Source of the DNA: Lobosporangium transversale
Taxonomy: Eukaryota > Mortierellomycota > Mortierellomycetes > Mortierellales > Mortierellaceae
Length of the DNA stretch: 64,000 nt
Direction of reading: 5' to 3'
NCBI RefSeq assembly: GCF_002105155.1
Contig: NW_019029000.1
Location: 558,001 to 622,000 of the forward strand
Shown here: one piece after another, positions 58,501 to 64,000 of the stretch
Position numbering within the stretch: position 1 is the first letter of the stretch
How the letters are laid out: each line of letters starts with the position of its first letter
Position numbers and translations under genes: made by a program
The notes under the pieces: model-generated
What the model was told of the DNA's origin: nothing
Database searches by the model: none
What the model saw: only the letters and a program-made list of their open reading frames with translations

Positions 58501-59404
58501 CAGGTACTGGAACTCGAACTTGGGCGAGGAATACAGAGGCATCAGGTTCCGAGGCAACGGTAAGGAAGTTAAGAGCAGATATGACGGAAGATCGCTGTCT
58601 AGGCTTCCTGTCGATGCCAGTGCAAGGCCACAAGACCGGGGTACCTTGGTATTCAAAATGCAGATCATTTGTTCGCCAATTGATGCGAGGGTTGATATCC
58701 GTCAGCCATGGTTTACCCAAAATTAGGTCGTATTTGGATAGAGGATAAACAATGGCGTTGATTTTATCCTGATACGCGTTGCGCGCGAGGGTGAACGTGG
58801 CTGTGTGCTGAGCAATTGTCTCGGTACCGTTGGGAAGAATGACAGGAATGGGTCTACCCTCAATTAGCGGAACATGTGTGTTCTCGCAGAAAGAGGAACT
58901 TATGACATTGCCTTCGGCCCCTCCATCTACAAGAATGCGCGCAGGTCGACCATTCACTGCTCCAATGAAAGTAAGAAGTCGGCGAGAGTTTTTATGTTTG
59001 TCATAGGTAAGGCTGAAGGATTGAAGGCGAATTTCGTTACGACAATGGGAGTGGCGATTGGATGAACTAGGGGTAGATGAATGAGTGGAAGTGAGTGAAG
59101 TGGAAACAGTGAAAGGATCAGTGGAGGGGAAAATAGGGTCGGAGAGGGGATTGTTTTTTAGCAATGAGGAATGAGTAGGGGAATGGGGATCAGGATGAGG
59201 TGAATACTTAGAGAGTAGATGTAAGGAAGTAGATGCAGTGGGAGCAATAGAGTGATCAGAAAGGGGCATGGATGTTATATTTGTGCACAAAGGATTTTTA
59301 TTTGTAGTCATCAACTGTAACTGACCATGCCCTCTATTATCCAGGGCTTGAAGGCTGGGGCTAGAGGGGGCGAGGCAGGCCTGGTTTACTGCTCGCCCTC
59401 CTCT
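55571..59404 (-). CDS. Gypsy-2 Pol (protease, RT, RNase H, integrase, chromodomain)
   Basis: The frame is open from the slippery site at 59404. The first in-frame ATG is at 59311 and a TTG lies just before it at 59314. Numbering from 59314: protease with ILVDGGAEGNVIS (catalytic Asp about 130; DGG rather than the usual DSG/DTG), RT with YLDDILIYS at about 471, RNase H with ETDASGFAIGAVLF and HEQELLAVVHALKTWRYYLD, integrase HHCC finger about 831-872, core D/D/E about 895 (MDFIVKLP), 955 (VSDRD) and 991 (QTERANR), and a C-terminal chromodomain EYEVDKIIDFKMFGKTPKWL about 1195-1238. Chromodomains direct chromoviruses to modified histones. Confidence 0.94.
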   Translation of the reverse strand, partial: RGGRAVNQACLAPSSPSLQALDNRGHGQLQLMTTNKNPLCTNITSMPLSDHSIAPTASTSLHLLSKYSPHPDPHSPTHSSLLKNNPLSDPIFPSTDPFTVSTSLTSTHSSTPSSSNRHSHCRNEIRLQSFSLTYDKHKNSRRLLTFIGAVNGRPARILVDGGAEGNVISSSFCENTHVPLIEGRPIPVILPNGTETIAQHTATFTLARNAYQDKINAIVYPLSKYDLILGKPWLTDINPRINWRTNDLHFEYQGTPVLWPCTGIDRKPRQRSSVISALNFLTVASEPDASVFLAQVRVPVPVSSSSSELPDSIKQIVQVEFPDVFPTTLPDGLPPDRGDSMRIETDPYADPPVRPVIRLSIAELDELKKQLTDLLQKGLISPSTSPYGAPVLFVKKKDGSLRMCVDYRGLNKITKKNRYPLPRIDELIDRFRTAKCFTKLDLLSGYHQMRVHPDDKHKTAFRTRYGHYEFNVVPFGLTNAPAAFSTMMRNVLDPLLDKCVVVYLDDILIYSDNEKDHLEHIRQVLSLLRQAGLYCKLSKCSFMQEETEFLGHVISKDGLKTNGGLVKAIREWPVPTTQRHVMQFLGLTNFYHQYISHYADIALPLTQLLGSNKEFHWGKSQQDAFETLKRAVSSAPVLRIFDPALSTAVETDASGFAIGAVLFQTDQNGESRPVAFTSRKLNPAERNYPTHEQELLAVVHALKTWRYYLDGSHFVVYTDHATLQHFPSQPNLTRRQARWMELLQEYDFVFKYKPGKDNVVPDALSRRPDLKDLEATPTTLNSLDINLDPGIRKQLASCYLHDPILGPLVHQYKDASTSDRYFVVDGLLWINAGQGPRLCIPKDDGLRSQLLHDAHDAPISGHLGFDKTYSSMRRTYFWPRMARDIKKYIASCEQCQRNKPSLKPPAGLFQPLAIPSQRWDTVTMDFIVKLPKTARGFDAITVFVDKLSKQVHFCASRTTDTASDVARLFFDNVFRLHGMPRTIVSDRDSRFTGKFWTTLMKLMGTKLNMSTAFHPQSDGQTERANRTLEEMLRSYISYKQNDWDLLLPMMEFAYNNSVNPTTGFSPFFLNYGHHPLVPGSLLKPPDTNVPAVSDFVRTQSMNLALAQDAIIEAQNRQKAQADKTRRPATFAVGDMVLLSSENISVAGHKNRPSQKLEPEYIGPYKIISKVNENAYKLELPPDMHQHPVFNADLLRPYIESPREFGDRLPPRPAPELVDGEEEYEVDKIIDFKMFGKTPKWLVLWKGYPLDEATWETKSSLANAKEALAVFEASRKTR

Positions 59405-60357
59405 TTTCCCGACTCAGAAAGCGTATGGTCATTGTTTTCTATATTAAAGACAGAGGTGCGTTGGCATTGTTCGGCTCTATGACCTCGGTTCCGGCATCTG
59501 AAACAACGCCCCTCACGAACGCAACGTTCTCGTTCAGCTGCTGTGAGCTTGGGTAGCGAGCTTGGCTTGGAGTGGTTTCTGTTTGGTCGTTGCTGATGGA
59601 GAGAGGTGTACAGGTTGGCAACCAACATTCTCATGTTATCGAGATCCATTGGTGTAGGGCCAGAATTATTCTCATGATGGGGTGATAAGGCGTTCGGGGT
59701 AGCGGATACAGGGGTGGCATCGATGGGATGTAGAATACTGTGGACAATGGTCGCCTGCTCAATGGCATCGTCCAACGTCTCTGGCTGTCTAAGTCTTACC
59801 TGCTTGCTTGTTTCGGGCTCAAGGCCTAGCATGTATTTTTGCAAAGCAGAGTCTTTGTCGAGATTTGTAGCCAGACGTAGGTGGCTTCTAAACTTGCTCG
59901 TATATTCTGCCACACTCATCCTTCCCTGACGAAGTTTATCCAACGCTCGGCGAGCTGCATTCGCAGAATCTGGAGGGGTGAACTGACGGAGGAATGCTTT
60001 ACGGAAGTCAGCCCAAGGTGTATCGAGATTCAACCCGGAATCTCTCCACCATGCCTTGGCTTCGCCATTGAGACTGAGGACAGCGTATCGAACCCATTTG
60101 GATGGCGTGAGTGTGACAATAGTGTAATACTCCTCCAGGCTGTCGACAAAGTTTAAGGCTGCAACAGCGTTAATAGCTCCTTCGTAAGGCGTAGGCTTCT
60201 GTGGCTTTAGGACCGTGGCGAGGGTTCTGGCTAGGTCATTCTCAGCGGCTTCGTTGGCTTTAGCAGTAGAGAGGGCCTGATTAAAAGCAGTAGCTATGGC
60301 TTCGCGAATGTTCAGAGGAAGATCGATGGACGAAAGGGCGTTATTCAAGTGTTCCAT
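59386..60357 (-). CDS. Gypsy-2 Gag
   Basis: 323 residues. The capsid region includes YEGAINAVAALNFVDSLEEY, AKAWWRDSGLNLDTPWADFR and the retrotransposon-gag helix RQGRMSVAEYTSKFRSHLRL. A CCHC zinc knuckle CFRCRNRGHRAEQC (C-x2-C-x4-H-x4-C) lies at about residues 288-301. The frame ends EEGEQ-stop. It forms the virus-like particle. A slippery site before the stop connects it to pol. Confidence 0.93.
   Translation of the reverse strand: MEHLNNALSSIDLPLNIREAIATAFNQALSTAKANEAAENDLARTLATVLKPQKPTPYEGAINAVAALNFVDSLEEYYTIVTLTPSKWVRYAVLSLNGEAKAWWRDSGLNLDTPWADFRKAFLRQFTPPDSANAARRALDKLRQGRMSVAEYTSKFRSHLRLATNLDKDSALQKYMLGLEPETSKQVRLRQPETLDDAIEQATIVHSILHPIDATPVSATPNALSPHHENNSGPTPMDLDNMRMLVANLYTSLHQQRPNRNHSKPSSLPKLTAAERERCVREGRCFRCRNRGHRAEQCQRTSVFNIENNDHTLSESGKEEGEQ
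59404..59410 (-). promoter_or_regulatory. Putative -1 ribosomal frameshift heptamer GGGAAAA
   Basis: In the gag frame the codons are TCG GGA AAA, so GGGAAAA is phased as X XXY YYZ. A -1 slip there continues AGA GGA GGG into the pol frame, which is open through the gag stop 15-18 bases later and into pol. The pol frame is closed just upstream by TGA, so the overlap is only about 30 bases and contains this heptamer. Confidence 0.75.
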
Positions 60358-60411
60358 GGCGAGGGGTGAAATTCAATGGTAATTGTAGTTCTCTGGGTGT
60401 GGTCGTGGTTT

Positions 60412-60423
60412 CCTTTGCTACCA
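60412..60423 (-). other. Gypsy-2 primer-binding site, probably initiator tRNA-Met
   Basis: One base inside the 5' LTR, the minus strand reads TGGTAGCAAAGG. This is complementary to a tRNA 3' end CCTTTGCTACCA; animal and other initiator Met tRNAs end in CUCUGCUACCA-like sequence, so initiator Met is the best guess. Confidence 0.65.
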
Positions 60424-60424
60424 A

Positions 60425-60619
60425 TGCAAAAGTCAAGGTAGTGTTCTAGGGGGATCTAAGGGTGCAATAAAGGTATCTTTATTCAGGGGGAACTATGCTA
60501 CAGAACTAGATAGAAAAGTAGACCTATTTATACTAGTTAATATCCTGTTGCAAGGAATGCTCTAGAAATATGGGCGAAATACTATGTTGCACAAAATTAT
60601 TATAGTGATTTCGCTTGCA
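60425..60619 (-). repeat. Gypsy-2 5' LTR
   Basis: 195 bp; identical by eye to the 3' LTR, with the TATAAATAGG promoter box in the sense of gag-pol. Confidence 0.95.
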
Positions 60620-60624
60620 GTTTA

Positions 60625-60767
60625 GGAATATTGTCCATGACGTCCCTCCTGATCCTTATTGCCGATGAAATAGAGATACCAAGTTGCCTTGCCACTTCGC
60701 TTGTAGACTTCCCTTGTCGAAGTAAGGCCTGAGCATTTTGTACCTTTTCCATAGAAAGCGTCCTCAT
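60625..60767 (-). pseudogene. Tc1-1A transposase, N-terminal part
   Basis: Starts MRTLSMEKVQNAQALLRQGK with the first helix-turn-helix (STSEVARQLGISISSAIRIR) and is cut at NIPK by the gypsy-2 target duplication GTTTA. Confidence 0.88.
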
Positions 60768-61099
60768 AATAAATACTAAACGATGTGGAATGTTAATTGT
60801 AAGTAGAGGTGTATGAAGATATAGCTGAAGGTAATCTTGGTAGAAAAAAGAGAAGTGAAAAAGTTTTTTTTGCAATCAACATTGAAATTCAGCAGAAGTC
60901 ATTCAATAGGCAGGTCAAATTGAAATTGGTTTTATTTCACAATGAAGTCATAATTAGGAATGAGACATGAAAGTAATCATGAGGTGTGGGGAACAAATGC
61001 ACTACCCCAAATATACTAGCCACATGCTAGATGAGAATGAAGAAAAGGAATGAGAATGTTAAAAATTCAAAATCATTGAATGACTTTTGATGACCACTG

Positions 61100-62319
61100 T
61101 ATTATCCAAGTTGAATTCCCTGACGTCTTTCCTGACTCACTTCCTGCAGGTCTTCCGCCAGATCGCGGTGACTCTATGAAGATTGAAACAGACCCCAACG
61201 CAGATCCACCTGTTCGCCCTGTGATCCGTCTCTCCATCGCTGAACTCGACGAGCTGCGTAAACAGTTGGATGAGCTCTTAGCTAAAGGATTTATTAAGCC
61301 TAGCACATCACCTTATGGCGCTCCCGTCCTTTTCGTCAAAAAGAAAGATGGGTCACTTCGTATGTGTGTCGATTACCGTGGTTTGAACAGAATCACACGA
61401 AAGAACCGTCATCCACTTCCGCGCATCGACGAGCTTATCGACCGCTTTCGGAATGCTAAATATTTCTCGAAACTAGACTTGATGTCAGGTTACCATCAAC
61501 AACGGATTTTTGATGCACACACTCATAAGACAGCATTTCGTTGCAGATTTGGCCACTATGAATTTAATGTTGTTCCATTTGGTCTTACTAATGCCCCTGC
61601 TTCGTTCTCCACCATGATGTCACAAGCTTTGAGTCCATTGTTGAATAAATGTGTAGTACTTTACCTGGATGACATCCTGATTTACTCCAAGAATAAGAAT
61701 GAACACCTGGCCCATCTTCGCAGCGTACTCTCCCTCCTCCGGAAGAACCGTCTCTATGCTAAACTTAGCAAGTGCTCCTTTATGCAAGAAGAAACTGAAT
61801 TCCTAGGGCATGTTGTTTGTAAAGACGGCATCAAGACAAGCGCGGGTCATGTCAAGGCTATCAAAGAATGGCCTCGACCCACCAAACAAAGGGATATCCA
61901 ACAGTTCATTGGCCTTGCTCAGTTCTATCAGCCGTACATCCATGACTTCACTACTATTGCCCTACCCTTGACAGCTCTCTTGAGTGACGGTGCTGCGTTC
62001 TCTTGGGATGAGGAAAAAGAGCGCGCATTCGCTGCCTTGAAGAGCGCCATCACCAAGGCCCCGGTACTTAGGATATTCGACCCTGACCTGCCCACAACAG
62101 TAGAAACAGACGCCTCAGGATTCGCCATAGGAGCTGTGTTGTTTCAAACAGATGAACACGGTGAGTCCCGGCCCGTAGGGTTTACATCCAAGAAACTTAG
62201 CCCTGCCGAGAAGAACTACCCAACACACGAACAGGAGCTGCTAGCTGTCGTACATGCACTCAAAACATGGCGCTACTACCTCGATGGCACACATTTCGTC
62301 CTATACACCGATCATGCTA
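61100..62319 (+). pseudogene. Gypsy-1 RT and RNase H segment, inverted
   Basis: Reads IIQVEFPDVFPDSLPAGLPP through RT (VLYLDDILIYSKNKNEHL) and RNase H (ETDASGFAIGAVLFQTD, HEQELLAVVHALKTWRYYLD), to VLYTDHA, where Tc1-1B begins at a TA. There is no internal stop. It lies on the plus strand while the rest of gypsy-1 is on the minus strand. The RT differs from gypsy-2 at many positions (for example GFIKPSTSPYG versus GLISPSTSPYG). Confidence 0.92.
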
Positions 62320-63922
62320 CAGTGGTCATCAAAAGTCATTCAATGATTTTGAATTTTTAACATTCTCATTCCTTTTCTTCATTCTCATCTAGCATGTGGC
62401 TAGTATATTTGGGGTAGTGCATTTGTTCCCCACACCTCATGATTACTTTCATGTCTCATTCCTAATTATGACTTCATTGTGAAATAAAACCAATTTCAAT
62501 TTGACCTGCCTATTGAATGACTTCTGCTGAATTTCAATGTTGATTGCAAAAAAAACTTTTTCACTTCTCTTTTTTCTACCAAGATTACCTTCAGCTATAT
62601 CTTCATACACCTCTACTTACAATTAACATTCCACATCGTTTAGTATTTATTATGAGGACGCTTTCTATGGAAAAGGTACAAAATGCTCAGGCCTTACTTC
62701 GACAAGGGAAGTCTACAAGCGAAGTGGCAAGGCAACTTGGTATCTCTATTTCATCGGCAATAAGGATCAGGAGGGACGTCATGGACAATATTCCTAAACC
62801 CAGAATGGGCAGACCCTCATTGGTTTCCCCTGCTACCAAGAGGGTTATTGCACGCGAGGTTGATACGGGGAAACTTAGATCCATTCTGGCAGTTCAAGAA
62901 TACATCAGATCGAGCCATGGAGTGCATGTCAGTGTAGAGACTGCCCGACGCTATGTAAAATCAGAGGGTTTGAAAAACTATGGCCGCCCATTCAAGCCTA
63001 GGCTGACAAAAATGCAGATTGCGAAAAGGAAGAATTTTGCCCTCAACCACCTTGACTGGACTGTTGATGACTGGAAGCGAGTGATGTTCTCGGACGAAAA
63101 GCTTTTTGAAAGGCTAGGGTCCTTAGGAGGAAGAACACAATATAGGCGACCCGGCCACAGGACTTTAGAAGATCGAGATGTTAGAGAGAGATCAAGGGGA
63201 GCACATAACAAACTTATGTGGTGGGGCTGTATCACTTATCATGGTGTAGGCGATGGTTGCAGGATCCCTGTCACAGTTGATTCCTCTTTATATGTTGATG
63301 TTCTACAAGATTATGTCCTCGGCTCATGGAAGTGGTATGGCCAGGACCCTGAAAAGTTAATTTTTCAGCAGGACAATGCAAGTGCTCATACGAATAGGAT
63401 GGTTAAAGAGTTCTTAATTAAGTCACACATTACCACTTTGGAGTGGCCTCCAAATTCTCCTGACCTCAGCCCTATCGAAAATGTATGGGCCTACATGGAT
63501 CAGCGGCTCAAGGGATATGAGAAGGTACCAAAGGATCGGATGAACTATGGGAAAGACTACAGGATATCTGGACATCTATTCTACCTGACTTCCTTGATGA
63601 GCTATATGAAAGTATGCCACGAAGGGTAGAGGAGCTACATCGCATGAAAGGATCTCGTACACATTGCTGAAGAACAGAAAAAAAAAACAAATAAAGCAAA
63701 GCTGCTGATTTTCTTCAAATGTCATTCAATGAGATGCCAATAATTGGCATTCATCTAAATTTTCAATTAGCAACAGGAGCTCATTGACATTGTAGTAGGA
63801 GTGACGTTGTCGATGGTCAAACTCGCTACGTAAGTTTCATTAGCGACAAGCAAGATCAAATTGGAGAAAGGAATGAGAATGTCGAAATTCCTAATTCATT
63901 GAATGACTTTTGATGGCCACTG
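62320..63922 (+). mobile_element. Tc1-1 copy B
   Basis: 1603 bp, flanked by TA (62318-62319, 63923-63924). Left end CAGTGGTCATCAAAAGTC, right end the same inverted except GGCCATC for GGTCATC. Outer terminal repeats about 50 bp, imperfect inward. Near-identical to copy A, opposite orientation. Confidence 0.93.
62652..63629 (+). pseudogene. Tc1-1B transposase with C-terminal frameshift
   Basis: From MRTLSMEK the frame has two helix-turn-helix regions, GRPSL hook, VMFSDEKLFERL (first D), LIFQQDNASAHTNR (second D) and SPDLSPIENVW (E), with 34 residues between second D and E as in classical Tc1. After about 63520 the frame switches to an unrelated tail; the other frame over 63540-63670 reads DELWERLQDIW and ends before TGA at 63668, which looks like the true Tc1 C-terminus. 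The catalytic core is complete, so function could be partly retained. Confidence 0.88.
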
Positions 63923-64000
63923 TAGAAGCAATATCAGGGTGCATGTTGGTGGCGGTGTTTGGTGAGGATTGAGGGAGTTTAACTGTGGCAAGATAAATCT
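63923..64000 (-). pseudogene. Gypsy-1 pol segment before RT
   Basis: Minus-strand frame IYLATVKLPQSSPNTATNMH then PDIAS up to the TA. It aligns with the FLAQVRVPVPVSSSSSELPD region of gypsy-2 and rejoins in frame with 61102 (IIQVEF). It continues beyond the window. Confidence 0.8.

Larger units (their letters stand above)
55352..60619 (-). mobile_element. Gypsy-2: complete chromodomain Ty3/gypsy retrotransposon
   Basis: 5268 bp with 195-bp LTRs that are identical by eye, and a perfect 5-bp target duplication GTTTA (55347-55351, 60620-60624) inside Tc1-1A. It has, in minus-strand order, 5' LTR, primer-binding site, gag, pol (protease, RT, RNase H, integrase, chromodomain), polypurine tract and 3' LTR. 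No stop or frameshift was noticed in gag or pol. It is likely a recent and potentially active insertion. Confidence 0.95.
54224..61099 (-). mobile_element. Tc1-1 copy A, split by gypsy-2
   Basis: Ends CAGTGGTCATCAAAAGTC at both termini, flanked by TA (54222-54223, 61100-61101). Removing gypsy-2 and one target duplication leaves 1603 bp, exactly the length of copy B. The transposase is on the minus strand in two halves. Its two flanks come from different gypsy-1 insertion points (see finding on inversion). Confidence 0.92.
47343..64000 (-). mobile_element. Gypsy-1: chromodomain Ty3/gypsy retrotransposon, nested, rearranged, right end outside window
   Basis: The outer element of the nest. Its parts are the 3' LTR (47343-47428), chromodomain (47429-47642), integrase C-terminus and core (52747-54223), reverse transcriptase and RNase H (61100-62319, inverted) and the segment before RT (63923-64000). 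It is interrupted by a hAT element and two Tc1-1 copies. The two broken codon junctions rejoin in frame at TA dinucleotides (DIAS to IIQVEF, and YTDHA to TLRHF). It is related to gypsy-2 but clearly distinct. An in-frame stop after NRPTEKL (near 52915) marks it as dead. Confidence 0.88.

Noticed and set aside
56331-59929. Plus-strand frames opposite gypsy-2 gag-pol
   Set aside because: Antisense shadows of a strongly supported coding strand.
1-64000. CRISPR arrays, operons, rRNA or tRNA genes
   Set aside because: No regularly spaced repeats or RNA folds were seen; the window is eukaryotic nuclear DNA.

Overview
The window looks like an early-diverging filamentous fungus, most likely Mucoromycota and probably near Mortierella. 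This rests on protein resemblance and gene structure, not on any marker gene. The genes are intron-rich, with short GT-AG introns, and the host half is full of poly(A)/poly(T) runs of 15-33 bases. The gene set is opisthokont-general rather than yeast-like: a DDX21-type GUCT helicase, PYM, ASNSD1, a PDHX-type E3-binding protein that keeps the acyltransferase-like domain, and a DGAT2.

Positions 1-47156 are host DNA. In order they hold: LSM5 (+, 5' end missing), DGAT2 (-), PDHX-like pyruvate dehydrogenase protein X (-), PYM (+), an ADCK1/MCP2-type mitochondrial atypical kinase (-), an unknown 603-residue Cys-rich/low-complexity protein (-), an unknown membrane-like ORF (+), a small secreted protein (-), ASNSD1 (-), a CCCH/DUF1771/SMR protein (+), a tiny mitochondrial-type protein (+), DDX21-like helicase (-), thymidylate kinase (-), an SPX-domain phosphate transporter (+), class 2 dihydroorotate dehydrogenase (-), a Nudix hydrolase with a membrane tail (-), an ankyrin-DIL protein (+), two weak unassigned loci, and exon 1 of cysteine dioxygenase (+). 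For most multi-exon genes I placed exon borders by following reading phase across GT/AG sites, so lengths are predictions. The genes do not form a pathway cluster. Several act in mitochondria (PDHX, ADCK1-like, DHODH) and two in pyrimidine nucleotide supply (DHODH, thymidylate kinase).

Positions 47343-64000 are a nest of mobile elements that begins inside what should be intron 1 of cysteine dioxygenase. The outer element is a chromodomain Ty3/gypsy retrotransposon on the minus strand (gypsy-1). Inserted in it are a hAT transposon with 8-bp target duplications (which itself carries a second-family Tc1 element, Tc1-2) and two near-identical, oppositely oriented Tc1 copies (Tc1-1A and Tc1-1B). 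Tc1-1A was split by a complete, apparently recent gypsy retrotransposon (gypsy-2), with identical 195-bp LTRs and a 5-bp target duplication. The gypsy-1 piece between the two Tc1-1 copies is inverted relative to the rest of gypsy-1, and the junctions show that recombination between the two Tc1 copies (or a misassembly across them) flipped it.

The most notable findings are this inversion signature, a -1 slippery heptamer linking gag and pol of gypsy-2, a perfect 119-bp hAT-type MITE in intron 1 of the phosphate transporter, a tandem-repeat insertion inside the E2-like core of PDHX, and poly(T) tracts in introns that almost always lie on the sense strand.
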